In this document: positions 7,369-15,856 of the stretch, piece after piece
How the letters are laid out: each line of letters opens with the position of its first letter
How positions within the stretch are numbered: position 1 is the first letter of the stretch
NCBI GenBank assembly: GCA_028821395.1
Contig: JAPPGP010000157.1
Location: forward strand, 1 to 39,996
Origin: Defluviicoccus sp.
Lineage (GTDB): Bacteria; Pseudomonadota; Alphaproteobacteria; MPNO01
Length of the DNA stretch: 39,996 nucleotides
Reading direction: 5' to 3'
The notes under the pieces: generated by a model
What the model was told of the DNA's origin: nothing
Seen by the model: only the letters and a program-made list of their open reading frames with translations
The model's database searches: none
Position numbers and translations under genes: made by a program

Positions 7369-7381
7369 GCCGGAAGCCGCC

Positions 7382-8113
7382 TCAGTGGACCTCCGACGCC
7401 AGCCGGGCTCCGCGCGAGGCCATGAAGTAGAGACCGAGATGGTGGGCGAGCGGCTGCGGGTGCGATGCCGTCTCGGGCAGGCCCAGCGCTTCGGCGACGT
7501 CGCGGTCGAGCCCGTAGGTAGCGCAGCCCGGCTCGTAGACCACCAGGTCGACGAGGTCCGGCATCAGCCCGTGATTGCGCGCCGACAGCATGGTCAGCAC
7601 GAAGTCCATCACGCAGATATCGGTGCAGATGCCGACCACCAGCGCGCACTCGATCCGCCCGGCGCGCGCCCAGTCGACGATCCGGTTGCCTCCGCCCCCG
7701 GTGTCGATGGCGCCGACGAAACCGTTGATGCAGTCCTTCTCGATCAGCGTCGCCCGCTCGCAGCCATGCAGCCAGGCGAGCTCCGGCACCAGCTCCTCCT
7801 GCCCGGTGCCGCGCTCGCAGTGCGGCGGGTAGGGCGGCTCGGGCTTGCCCGGGATGTGGGTGTCGAGGAAGGCCGCGATCGGCCAGCCTTCGGCGGCGAA
7901 GCGGCGCGCGAGACGGTCGGTCTCCGCCACCATGCGGCTGACCTGCGGGTTGGGCTCCGGCGGGGCGAGCGGCCCCGCGCCGACGGTGGCGAAGCCGTTC
8001 ACCTCGTCGACGATCACCAGCCCGGTGCGCCGCGCCGCCGCATCGAAGGGCGCCAGCGCGACCGGCATGTGCGTCTTGAGCCCCTGCAGCAGGGCTTCGA
8101 CTTCGGCGTTCAT
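7382..8113 (-). CDS. Cysteine hydrolase, nicotinamidase/isochorismatase-like
   Basis: This 243-residue protein is of the isochorismatase-like hydrolase superfamily. The expected triad is visible: D36 (VIVDEVNGF), K126 (IEKDCINGF) and the nucleophile C163 (VVGICTDICV). A metal-site segment DTHIPG ... PYPPHCERGTG (84-103) is typical of nicotinamidases, which turn nicotinamide into nicotinate in NAD salvage. The insertion after K126 (GAIDTGGGGNRIVDW) and the C-terminal tail are unusual, so other amide substrates are possible. It sits upstream of the cyclotransferase-like gene and is the first gene of a probable minus-strand operon that includes the selenoprotein. Confidence 0.82.
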   Translation of the reverse strand: MNAEVEALLQGLKTHMPVALAPFDAAARRTGLVIVDEVNGFATVGAGPLAPPEPNPQVSRMVAETDRLARRFAAEGWPIAAFLDTHIPGKPEPPYPPHCERGTGQEELVPELAWLHGCERATLIEKDCINGFVGAIDTGGGGNRIVDWARAGRIECALVVGICTDICVMDFVLTMLSARNHGLMPDLVDLVVYEPGCATYGLDRDVAEALGLPETASHPQPLAHHLGLYFMASRGARLASEVH

Positions 8114-8149
8114 CCCCGGCCTCCGCGATCCGCTTGCGAGGGGCGGAGT

Positions 8150-9547
8150 CTACACCTCCCCCGCATCGATGCCAGATCCGTCGAGCAACCGGGTCAGCGA
8201 CGCCCTGAGCCGGGCGAGCCCGTCCCCGTCCGCCGCCTCGCAGCGCGCGACCAGCGCGTCCTCGGTGTTCGACGCCCGCAGCAGCCACCACCCGTCATCC
8301 GTTCGCACCCGGACGCCGTCCACCTCGCTCATCTCGGCGCCCTCGCCGCGGAGCCGGCGGCGGATCTCCTCGACGACGGCGAACTTGCGTGCATCCGGGC
8401 AGCGGAAGCGAAGCTCGGGCGTGGCGACCGTCGCCGGCAGGCGGTCACGGAGCTCGGTCAGCGTCTGCTCCGACCGCGACAGGACTCCGAGCAGCCTGAC
8501 CGCGGCATAGAGCGCGTCATCGTAGCCGTAATAGCCGTCCGCGATGAAGATGTGGCCGCTCATCTCTCCCGCCAGCGCCGCGCCGGTCTCGGCCATCTTG
8601 TCCTTGATCAGCGAATGCCCGGTGCGCCACATCAGCGGCACCCCGCCGAGCCGGGCGATTTCGTCGAACAGGGTCTGGCTCGCCTTCACGTCGGCGATCA
8701 CGGTCGCGCCGGGAAGCCGGCCCAGGATGTCGCGCGCCAGCAGCATCAGGATCTGGTCGCCCCACAGGATGCGGCCCTTCCGGTCCACAACGCCGAGCCG
8801 GTCGCCGTCGCCGTCGAAGGCGATGCCGAGCTCGCAGCCCCGCTCGGCGACGCAGCGAACGAGCTGGCGCAGATTGTCCTCGACCGCGGGGTCGGGGTGA
8901 TGCGCGGGGAAGGTCCCGTCGATCTCCTCGTTCAGCAGCACGTGGCTGCCCGGCAGCCGGCCGCACAGCATCCGCATCGCTTCGCCGGCCGCGCCGTTAC
9001 CAGCATCCCAGGCGACTTTGAGCGGCCGTGCGCCGTCGAAGTCCGCGGCGATCCGCTCGACATAGGGCTCGAGCGCCGGCCGGTCCTCGCTGGTCCCGGC
9101 GCCCGAGGCGAACGCGCCCCCGGCGGCGATGCGCCCGAGGCGCTGGATGTCCTCGCCGTGGAACGCCCCGGCCGCGGTCAGCAGCTTGAAGCCGTTGTAG
9201 TCGGGCGGGTTGTGCGAGCCCGACACCATGACGCCGGCGTCCGCGCCGAACGACCGGACAGCGAAGTAGAGCATCGGCGTCGGGCCGAGCCCGACGCGGA
9301 TGACTGCCGTCCCGGCGCATTCGAGCCCGTCGACCAGGGCGGCTTCGAGCGCCGGGGAATGCAGCCGTCCGTCATAGCCGACGCAGACACTCCGCCCGCC
9401 GCCCTCGCGGACCGCGGTGCCGAAGGCGCGGCCGATCGCCGTCGCATCGGCCTCCGACAGCGTCTTCCCGACGATGCCCCTGATGTCGTAGGCGCGCAGG
9501 ATCGTCGGGTCGAGCGCCCGCGCCGCGCCGCTCCGCCGGGCGCTCAT
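8150..9547 (-). CDS. Phosphomannomutase/phosphoglucomutase
   Basis: This 465-residue enzyme is of the alpha-D-phosphohexomutase family and interconverts hexose 1- and 6-phosphates for sugar-nucleotide and exopolysaccharide synthesis. Motifs seen are the N-terminal AYDIRGIVG, the phosphoserine loop VMVSGSHNPPDYNG (S111), the metal loop FDGDGDRLGVVD (~245-256), the sugar-binding loop GEMSGHIF and the C-terminal phosphate-binding RASNTEDALVARCEA. The start ATG at 9547 overlaps the TGA of the UDP-glucose dehydrogenase gene (ATGA), so the pair is translationally coupled. The sequence cannot separate mannose from glucose preference; algC/manB-type dual activity is likely. Confidence 0.9.
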   Translation of the reverse strand: MSARRSGAARALDPTILRAYDIRGIVGKTLSEADATAIGRAFGTAVREGGGRSVCVGYDGRLHSPALEAALVDGLECAGTAVIRVGLGPTPMLYFAVRSFGADAGVMVSGSHNPPDYNGFKLLTAAGAFHGEDIQRLGRIAAGGAFASGAGTSEDRPALEPYVERIAADFDGARPLKVAWDAGNGAAGEAMRMLCGRLPGSHVLLNEEIDGTFPAHHPDPAVEDNLRQLVRCVAERGCELGIAFDGDGDRLGVVDRKGRILWGDQILMLLARDILGRLPGATVIADVKASQTLFDEIARLGGVPLMWRTGHSLIKDKMAETGAALAGEMSGHIFIADGYYGYDDALYAAVRLLGVLSRSEQTLTELRDRLPATVATPELRFRCPDARKFAVVEEIRRRLRGEGAEMSEVDGVRVRTDDGWWLLRASNTEDALVARCEAADGDGLARLRASLTRLLDGSGIDAGEV

Positions 9548-10869
9548 GCGGCGCCTTCGATCCGCCTGCGCCCGACGCTCAGATAGTCGAACGCGGCGTC
9601 CTCCATGTTGTCGAGCTCGTAGATGTTGCGCATGTCGACCATCGCCGGCGTCTTCATCAGGCGCCTGATCCGCCCGATGTCGAGGGCGCGGAACTCGTTC
9701 CATTCGGTGACGATGGCGAGGCAGTCCGCCTCCTCCATCGCGGCATAGGCGTCGTCGCACCAGGCGATGCCCTCGAACAGACCCTGCGCCGCGCCCATCC
9801 CCTGGGGATCGAAGGCGCGGATTTCCGCCCCGCGTTGGAGCAGGCCGGAGAAGATGGCGAGGCTCGGGCTCTCGCGGATATCGTCGGTATTGGGCTTGAA
9901 GGTGACCCCGAGCACCGCCACGCGCCTGCCCGCGACCGACCCGCCGCAGGCGGCCTCGATCTTGCCGATCATGCGCCCCGCGCGGCTCTCATTGGCGGCG
10001 ATGACCGCCTCGACGATGCGCACCGGCGCGCCGGCCCGCCTGGCGGTGGACACCAAAGCGCGCGTGTCCTTCGGCAGGCAAGACCCGCCGTAACCCGGCC
10101 CGGCATGCAGGAACTTGGACCCGATGCGCCCGTCGAGCCCGATCCCGCGGGCCACGTCCTGCACGTCCGCGCCCAGCTTCTCGCACAGATCGGCGATCTC
10201 GTTGATGAAGGTGATCTTGGTCGCGAGAAACGCGTTGGCGGCATATTTGATCATCTCCGCGGTCTCCAGCGCGGTGAGCACGACCGGCGTCTCGAGCAGA
10301 TAGAGCGGGCGATAGATTGCCTGCAGCACCCGGGCGGCGCGCTCGCTGTCGACCCCGATCACCACCCGGTCGGGGCGCATGAAATCGCCGATCGCCGAGC
10401 CCTCGCGCAGGAACTCGGGGTTGGAGGCGATGTCGAAGCTGCCGGGCGTGCAATGGCGCGCGATCAGGCCTGCGATGTCGCGCCCGGTGCCGACCGGCAC
10501 CGTCGACTTCATCACCACGACCGTGTAGCTGCCGTCGAGGCAGCGGGCGACATCGATGGCGGCCTGGCGGACATTGTCGAGATCGGCCTCGTCGTCGCCG
10601 TGGCGGCCGGGGGTCCCGACGGCGATGAACACGGCGTCCGAACCCGCGACGGCCCGCCCGGTGTCGGTGGTGAAGGACAGCCGGCCCGCCTTCGCGTTCG
10701 ACTCCACGAGCGCCGCCAGGCCAGGCTCGTAGATCGGCAACTCGCCGGCCCGCAGCTTCGCGACCTTCGAGTCGTCCCGGTCGACGACGACGACTTCGAT
10801 TCCGAATTCCGAGAAGCAGGCGCCGGATACGAGACCGACATAGCCCGCGCCGACCATTCCGATGCGCAC
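9544..10869 (-). CDS. ugd: UDP-glucose 6-dehydrogenase
   Basis: This 441-residue enzyme oxidises UDP-glucose to UDP-glucuronate with two NAD+, feeding surface polysaccharide synthesis. It shows an N-terminal Rossmann motif GMVGAGYVGLVSG, the domain-linking SNPEFLREGSAIGDF, K208 (EMIKYAANAF) and catalytic C264 in GYGGSCLPKDTRAL. A C-terminal nucleotide-binding half contains VLGVTFKPNTDDIRESP. Length is normal for the family. It is coupled to the phosphohexomutase gene by a 4-nt overlap, an arrangement that supplies UDP-sugars in two steps. A GDP-mannose dehydrogenase is the nearest alternative and is less likely. Confidence 0.92.
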   Translation of the reverse strand: MRIGMVGAGYVGLVSGACFSEFGIEVVVVDRDDSKVAKLRAGELPIYEPGLAALVESNAKAGRLSFTTDTGRAVAGSDAVFIAVGTPGRHGDDEADLDNVRQAAIDVARCLDGSYTVVVMKSTVPVGTGRDIAGLIARHCTPGSFDIASNPEFLREGSAIGDFMRPDRVVIGVDSERAARVLQAIYRPLYLLETPVVLTALETAEMIKYAANAFLATKITFINEIADLCEKLGADVQDVARGIGLDGRIGSKFLHAGPGYGGSCLPKDTRALVSTARRAGAPVRIVEAVIAANESRAGRMIGKIEAACGGSVAGRRVAVLGVTFKPNTDDIRESPSLAIFSGLLQRGAEIRAFDPQGMGAAQGLFEGIAWCDDAYAAMEEADCLAIVTEWNEFRALDIGRIRRLMKTPAMVDMRNIYELDNMEDAAFDYLSVGRRRIEGAA

Positions 10870-10912
10870 GGCGTCACCTCTACTGCTGAACCGCTTGCCG
10901 CCCCGTCGCCGG

Positions 10913-10935
10913 CCGCGCGCTTGTACGGCGCGCGG
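10913..10935 (-). terminator. Strong palindrome after the dnaJ-like stop codon
   Basis: CCGCGCGC and GCGCGCGG form a perfect 8-bp stem around a 7-nt loop. The structure begins at the base after the TGA of the DnaJ-like gene. It has no following T-run, so it may be an atypical terminator or an mRNA-stabilising hairpin between that gene and ugd. Confidence 0.4.
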
Positions 10936-11646
10936 TCAGCTTCCGAGCAGCACCTCCTTGGCCTGGTTGATCTTGGCGGCGAGATAGGTCGAGCCGCCCT
11001 GGTCGGGATGGATCTTGAGCATGAGCCGGCGGTGGGCGTCGCGGATCTCGTCCGCATCGGCGCCACGGCGGACGCCGAGGATCTCATAGGCTTCGTCGAC
11101 CGTCATCGGCCGCCCGTCGGACTGTCCCGCGCCGCCGCCGGCCTGCGCTCCGCCGTCGCCGCCGCGCCATTCGGCGCCGTGCACGCGGTCGAGATAGGAT
11201 TCGAGCAGCTCGGCCGATTGCGCATCGTTGACCCGGCAGTCGCGCAGCAGCGCAAGCAGCTCCTCGAGGCTGAGCTCCTCGACCAGCCGACCGCGGAACG
11301 GACCCTCCAGCACCGTGCCCTGGAGCTCCCCGGTATCGTGGTCGAGCGTCATGCGGAGATAGGCGGTCTCGACATCCGAGGACTGGCCGGGGGACGGCCC
11401 GCCGAAACTCCGCACCGTCTGGGCGATGCGCCGCGCGCGGAACAGCATGGGCAGCAGGCCAGCGGCGATCATCGCCGCATAGGCGATCCGTCCCGTCACC
11501 GTCAAATAGGTCGCGAGCGCGATCCCGACGATCCCAAAAGTCCATTTCAGGATGCGCAGCAGCACCTTGGGGTCGATGCCCTGGATCCCGCGGGCCAGGA
11601 GGTAGAGGCCGACGGCGACCGCGATGACGAGGATCAGATAGGACAT
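10936..11646 (-). CDS. Membrane-anchored DnaJ-domain protein
   Basis: This 236-residue protein has an N-terminal membrane segment (YLILVIAVAVGLYLLARG), one or two further hydrophobic helices (~33-68), a middle region of unknown fold, and a J domain at the C-terminus (~181-236). The J domain contains the HPD motif at 213-215 (KIHPDQGG). It probably recruits DnaK to the membrane. The C-terminal J-domain layout resembles the mitochondrial Tim14/Pam18 group and is common in alphaproteobacteria. It lies 19 nt after the VWA gene on the same strand. Confidence 0.85.
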   Translation of the reverse strand: MSYLILVIAVAVGLYLLARGIQGIDPKVLLRILKWTFGIVGIALATYLTVTGRIAYAAMIAAGLLPMLFRARRIAQTVRSFGGPSPGQSSDVETAYLRMTLDHDTGELQGTVLEGPFRGRLVEELSLEELLALLRDCRVNDAQSAELLESYLDRVHGAEWRGGDGGAQAGGGAGQSDGRPMTVDEAYEILGVRRGADADEIRDAHRRLMLKIHPDQGGSTYLAAKINQAKEVLLGS

Positions 11647-11665
11647 GGGCGGGCGTCGAGGGCGC

Positions 11666-12385
11666 TCAGCCGATCTGCTTGGTGATCTGCAAGGCCGCCC
11701 CTCCGGTACGCTTGCCGTAGTCGCTGAGCGCCAGCCGGCCGCCGGCGGCGAAGACCGCCACCGCGCCCAGCAGCTCGCGGAGCTGGCGGGCGGAGGACGA
11801 ATCGAAGCTGCAATAGGCGCCGCCGGTAAGCCTCGCGATCTGCCGGAAGGCGCGCGTGGCGATCGGCTCGCCCCCTTCCTGGAACATGAAGGCGGGCATG
11901 CCGAGCACGCCGAGGCGCCCCGCGTGATGGCACAGCCGGTCCACGTCCTCCTCCATGCAGTCGCCGACGAAGACCAGCGCGTTGACCTTCTTCTTCTCGG
12001 TCTCCTTGAGGGCGTGCCGGAGGACCTTGCCGATCTGGGTCTGTCCGCCGAGGCAGCGGACGGCGGTCATGCGGCGCACCAGATCGCCCGAGGAATCGAC
12101 CCACGGGCTCGCCCTGCATTCGCCGAAGCCCCGGTAGAAGACGAGCTGCACCTCGAGCCCGCCCAGAACCTCGGTCTCGCGGAACATCTCGGCCTGGATG
12201 TGGCAGGCCCGGTCCCAGCTCGGCTCGCGGCTCGCCGTCGCGTCCATCGCGAAGATCAGCCGCCCCTTGCCCCCCGGGGTCTTCAGCTTGGGCGTTTGCG
12301 CGAGCCGGTCGAGGAACTTGCCGACGTCGCCGCCGGTCGATCTGGCGGCACCGCTGCCCGGTCTGCGGGTCACATCCCTGGCCAT
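11666..12385 (-). CDS. VWA-domain protein
   Basis: This 239-residue protein is a von Willebrand factor A-like domain without signal peptide or membrane segment. The metal-ion-dependent adhesion site appears as D48-x-T50-x-S52 (FAMDATASREP), a threonine in GGQTQIGKVL, and an aspartate in VFVGDCMEED. The typical alternating strands and helices are present. Such proteins often work with chaperones or AAA ATPases. Its pairing with the membrane DnaJ gene (19-nt gap) hints at a shared role, which is inference. ATG 12385 is preceded by a modest AGGTAGG site. Confidence 0.8.
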   Translation of the reverse strand: MARDVTRRPGSGAARSTGGDVGKFLDRLAQTPKLKTPGGKGRLIFAMDATASREPSWDRACHIQAEMFRETEVLGGLEVQLVFYRGFGECRASPWVDSSGDLVRRMTAVRCLGGQTQIGKVLRHALKETEKKKVNALVFVGDCMEEDVDRLCHHAGRLGVLGMPAFMFQEGGEPIATRAFRQIARLTGGAYCSFDSSSARQLRELLGAVAVFAAGGRLALSDYGKRTGGAALQITKQIG

Positions 12386-12413
12386 GGCGCCTACCTGCTT
12401 CCTCGTCGCGGGC

Positions 12414-14516
12414 TCATGCAGCTCCCCCGCCCCGCCCCGGCGCTTCGCCGGCCGGCTCGATCCACACCGCGGTATCGTGGAACACCGCGCCGCCCGATGG
12501 CGGGCCCGGATCGGCGCTGACCAGGAGGTTGATGCCGATCTTCTCCTCGAACGCGCTGCCGGGCCAGATCCCCTCGACGATCGTCACGCCCTCCTGAAGC
12601 CCGTCGAAAGGCTCGGCGGCGACGGTGACCGCCCCCCTGTCATTGCCGATCCGAACCCGGTCCCCCGCGGCGACGCCGAGCCGGCGGCAATCCTCGGGGT
12701 GGATCTTCGCGCGCGGCCGGCCTTCCTGCCTATTCCCGGTCGGCGTCTCGGTGAAGCTCGAATTGAGAAAGCTCCGCGACGGCGCGGTGACCAGCCGAAA
12801 CGGGTGGCGCGCATCCGCCGCGTCGATGATCGCGTGGTGATCGGGAAGCGCCGGCATCCCTTCATGGAGGGGACCGAGCGCCGCCCAGTCGGGGGCGAAG
12901 CGGAAGCGGCCGTCCGTATTCGGGAACCCGTCGGTGAAATGGCCCTTTCCGAAGGGGGGGTTGCAGTCGATCCAGCGTCGCTCGCGCAGCTCGCCGGCGC
13001 CGCAAAAGCCCGAGGCCAGCAATGTCCGGTCGATCATCTCCCAGGCGTCGATGCCGAAGCCCTCGTGCTCCGCGCCGAGACGCCGGGCGAGCGCGCTGAG
13101 CACCTCGTGGTTGGACCGCGCCTCGCCGAGCGGTTCGATGGCGCGCGGCCCGATCTGGAGATGGGTGTGGCCGAGCGAGAGATAGAGGTCGTCATGTTCG
13201 AGAAACGTCGTCGCCGGCAGGACGATGTCCGCCATGAGCGCGGTCTCGGTCATGAACTGCTCGTGCACGCAGACGAACAGATTCTCGCGGGAGAAGCCCT
13301 GTTTCACCTTTCCGAGCTCGGGCGCCACCGACATCGGGTTGGTGTTCTGGATCAGCATGGCGGTCACCGGCGGGCCGTCGCCGATATCCCGCGGATCGCC
13401 GGTCAGCACCGCGCCGATCCGCGACATGTCGAGCACCCGCGTATCCCGGTCGATGGCGTCGGTGCCATCGATCAGCCGCATGTCGATGCCGAACAGCCCA
13501 CTATTGGCGTAGAGCGCGCCGCCGCCCTCATGCGCCCAGGCGCCGGTGACCGTGGGCAGGCAGGTCACGGCGTGGTAGTTGACCGCCCCGTTGCGCGAGC
13601 GCGAGAAGCCGTAGCCGGCGCGGATCATCGCCCGCCTGTTGGCGCCGTAGAGCGCGGCGAAGTCCTCGATCTCCGCGGCGTCGAGCCCGGTGATGCGGGC
13701 CGCCCATTCGGGCGTCCGTTCCGCCAGATGGGCCTCCAGCCGGTCGGGGTCGTCGGCGTAGCGCGCCATGTAGTCCCGGTCGGCCCAACCGTCGCGGAAC
13801 AGGACGTGCATCGCCGCGCAGGCGAGCGCCCCGTCGGTGCCAGGCCGCAGGGCGAGATGCATATCGGCGATCTTCGCGGTCCCCGTCCGGTAGGGGTCGA
13901 TCACCGCCAGCTTGGCCCCGCGCGTCTTTCTGGCGACCGCGATGTGGTGCATCAGGTTGACCTGGGTGTGGACCGGGTTCGAGCCCCAGACCACGATCAG
14001 GTCGCTGAGCGCCACCTCGCAGCTGTCGGGGCCGTACCTGGCGCCCACACCGGCCAACCAGCCCGCGTCGGTCAGCGCGGAACAGATGGTCCTCAGCTGC
14101 CGCGAGTAGCGCATGACGTGGCGCAGACGATTGATGCCCTCGCGCTGCACCAGCCCCATGGTGCCGGCGTAGTAGTAGGGCCAGACGGTCTCGCTGCCGC
14201 ACCGTCGGGCGCGCTCGACGAAGCCGTCGGCCACCCGGTCGAGCGCCTCGTCCCAGGAGATCTCGGCGAAATCGCCCGATCCCTTGGGACCGGTCCGGAG
14301 CAAGGGCCGGGTCAGGCGGTCCGGGTGATGCACCCGCTCGGCGTAGCGGGCGACCTTGGCGCACACCACGCCCGCCGTGTAGCGGTTGTCCTCCGCGCCG
14401 CGCACGGCGCCGATCCGGTCTGGCGCCAGGCGCTCGACGTCGAGCGCGCAGGCGCTCGGGCAGTCATGCGGGCAAACCGAGAAGGCGATGTCGGGATATG
14501 CTGCGTCCAGGGGCAT
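12414..14516 (-). CDS. Molybdopterin-dependent oxidoreductase
   Basis: This 700-residue protein is of the DMSO-reductase family. The N-terminal 4Fe-4S site is C15, C19, C23 and C52 (CPHDCPSAC ... VCAK). The pterin-binding segments VVWGSNPVHTQ, LIQNTNPMSVAP and EQFMTETALMADIVLPATTFLE follow, with the C-terminal molydopterin-dinucleotide-binding domain (SFLNSSFTETP, IHPEDCRRLGVAAGDRVRI). The likely Mo ligand is C145 or S146 in TICSALTDAGW; no selenocysteine codon is present. There is no Tat signal, so it is probably cytoplasmic. The substrate is unknown; formate dehydrogenase-like and biotin-sulfoxide-reductase-like annotations are both common for such proteins. No adjacent FeS or membrane subunit is present. 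Confidence 0.85.
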   Translation of the reverse strand: MPLDAAYPDIAFSVCPHDCPSACALDVERLAPDRIGAVRGAEDNRYTAGVVCAKVARYAERVHHPDRLTRPLLRTGPKGSGDFAEISWDEALDRVADGFVERARRCGSETVWPYYYAGTMGLVQREGINRLRHVMRYSRQLRTICSALTDAGWLAGVGARYGPDSCEVALSDLIVVWGSNPVHTQVNLMHHIAVARKTRGAKLAVIDPYRTGTAKIADMHLALRPGTDGALACAAMHVLFRDGWADRDYMARYADDPDRLEAHLAERTPEWAARITGLDAAEIEDFAALYGANRRAMIRAGYGFSRSRNGAVNYHAVTCLPTVTGAWAHEGGGALYANSGLFGIDMRLIDGTDAIDRDTRVLDMSRIGAVLTGDPRDIGDGPPVTAMLIQNTNPMSVAPELGKVKQGFSRENLFVCVHEQFMTETALMADIVLPATTFLEHDDLYLSLGHTHLQIGPRAIEPLGEARSNHEVLSALARRLGAEHEGFGIDAWEMIDRTLLASGFCGAGELRERRWIDCNPPFGKGHFTDGFPNTDGRFRFAPDWAALGPLHEGMPALPDHHAIIDAADARHPFRLVTAPSRSFLNSSFTETPTGNRQEGRPRAKIHPEDCRRLGVAAGDRVRIGNDRGAVTVAAEPFDGLQEGVTIVEGIWPGSAFEEKIGINLLVSADPGPPSGGAVFHDTAVWIEPAGEAPGRGGGAA

Positions 14517-14562
14517 CTAGGTGCCGAGACCCTCGCAAATCCGCCTCGTTCCGACCGATCCG

Positions 14563-14591
14563 AATATAGGCCGAGCCCGGTTTGTCGACAA
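14563..14591 (-). promoter_or_regulatory. Candidate promoter of the molybdopterin oxidoreductase
   Basis: On the minus strand, TTGTCG (14586-14591) and TATATT (14563-14568) are separated by exactly 17 nt, close to the sigma-70 consensus (4/6 and 5/6). The start codon lies ~47 nt downstream. The region is non-coding and AT-richer than its surroundings. Confidence 0.5.
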
Positions 14592-14607
14592 TGGCCGGAA
14601 CCGCCCC

Positions 14608-15606
14608 TCACCCGCCCCTGTGAAGCGTGCCGCCGGGCACGAAGGCGTGGAACACGAAGGCGAAGGTCAGATCGTGCACCTCGTCCCGCCACGTGTCGCC
14701 GTCGCGGCGCTCGACGATCACGTTGCCGATATCGCGGCCTTCCGGGATCGCGCCCGAATCCAGGGCGGAGTTCTGCCCCGGCAGCCAACGCAGGCGCAGA
14801 TCGCCGGCGGTCAGCTCCTTGCGCTCCCGGAGCAGCTTCAGCGGCCAGGCCTCGTTGCCCACCTTGACCACATAGGCCATCGGTGCGATGCCCTCGGGCA
14901 GGTCGCCGCGATAGAGGAAGGGGCGCGCGGCGCTGTCGTAGCCGGTATAGGGGTTCATGCCGTAGGGCCGCATGGCGGAGCTGTTGGGCACCAGGACCCG
15001 CCCGTCCGCGTGGCGCTCCTTGAACAGGGCGAACGACTCGACCCGGGCCGGCAGGATCTCGAGCATCCTGCCGTTCAGCTCGCCGACGATCCCGGTACCG
15101 GTGAATTGCTGCCACCAGCTCTCGGTCTGGCGGTCGTACATGACGAGGTCGCTGTTGCGCAGCTTGCCGGTGGTGCCGAAATCGAGCACCCGCCCGTCGA
15201 GGCGGCGGTCGAACACGATCGCCGAGTTGCAGAGCGGGCAATAGGTCACCGAGACCGGCGTGCCGCCCACGGTGTCGTTGACGATCTCGTGCCAGATCAG
15301 CACGCGCAGCGGGTAGGCGCGCGCGTCCTCGCCGATCTTCACCGTGATCACCGGCTCGGTATCGGCGAGGTCGGCCGCCTCTGCCAGGGGCACGAATTTC
15401 GGATCGTCGATCGAGGGGATGCCGTCCTTCGGCGGGCCGCCCGACATGATCTCCTCGAACGGGACCGAATGCTTCGAGAAGTCGGTCTTCGGCCAGAACG
15501 GCTTCCAGGAGGCCGGGCTGGCGGAAGCGGTCGCGGCGACGAGTAGAAGCGCGAGCGCGCTCCCCGCTCCGAGCGCTCGGACGACGGACTTGGATGCAAT
15601 CGACAT
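14608..15606 (-). CDS. DUF3179 domain-containing secreted protein
   Basis: This 332-residue protein has an N-terminal signal peptide (residues ~1-30, VVRALGAGSALALLLVAATASASP), so it is probably periplasmic. The DUF3179 signature includes ARAYPLRVLIWHEIVND, VTYCPLCNSAIVFDR with two cysteines resembling a metal or heme site, LRNSDLVMYDRQTESWW and NPYTGYD. The function of the family is unknown. ATG 15606 was chosen because it places the signal peptide correctly and has GGGAGG upstream; an in-frame ATG at 15633 would add nine residues. Transcribed toward the molybdopterin gene but probably separate. Confidence 0.85.
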   Translation of the reverse strand: MSIASKSVVRALGAGSALALLLVAATASASPASWKPFWPKTDFSKHSVPFEEIMSGGPPKDGIPSIDDPKFVPLAEAADLADTEPVITVKIGEDARAYPLRVLIWHEIVNDTVGGTPVSVTYCPLCNSAIVFDRRLDGRVLDFGTTGKLRNSDLVMYDRQTESWWQQFTGTGIVGELNGRMLEILPARVESFALFKERHADGRVLVPNSSAMRPYGMNPYTGYDSAARPFLYRGDLPEGIAPMAYVVKVGNEAWPLKLLRERKELTAGDLRLRWLPGQNSALDSGAIPEGRDIGNVIVERRDGDTWRDEVHDLTFAFVFHAFVPGGTLHRGG

Positions 15607-15679
15607 GGCCTCAAATCCTCCCAAAAGAATCATTTGCCTTTACTTTGGGCGGCGGGCGGCAACCGCAAGCAAGCCGAAC

Positions 15680-15695
15680 CTCACAATTCCGTGAG
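15680..15695. promoter_or_regulatory. Candidate operator palindrome CTCAC-N6-GTGAG
   Basis: A perfect 5+5 inverted repeat with 6-nt spacer lies in the 250-nt divergent region between the DUF3179 gene and the EamA transporter. Its size suits a dimeric regulator. No regulator is encoded beside it. Confidence 0.3.
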
Positions 15696-15801
15696 CATAG
15701 TGCCCCGGTTGCGAAGTTTCATGCATTTCGACGCCCTGCCTCTTCACCCGTCATGCCCGGGGCGAAGGGAACGGCGGCGATCCGGCTGGATGCGAATTTT
15801 G

Positions 15802-15847
15802 CCTACAGGACACTGGCCTATCGGCGCGACCGCGCGGGGGCTGTAGG
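15802..15847 (+). promoter_or_regulatory. Possible 5'-UTR hairpin covering the EamA ribosome site
   Basis: CCTACAG (15802-15808) and CTGTAGG (15841-15847) are perfectly complementary, with a GC-rich loop that itself contains GCGC repeats. The AGG of the likely Shine-Dalgarno AGGA is in the right arm, so folding could block translation. The pair could also be coincidental. The remainder of 15607-15801 shows no gene. Confidence 0.3.
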
Positions 15848-15856
15848 ATCGCTGCC

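Noticed and set aside
12414-14516. Possible selenocysteine in the molybdopterin oxidoreductase
   Set aside because: No in-frame TGA is found; the active-site region reads TICSALTDAGW with Cys/Ser.
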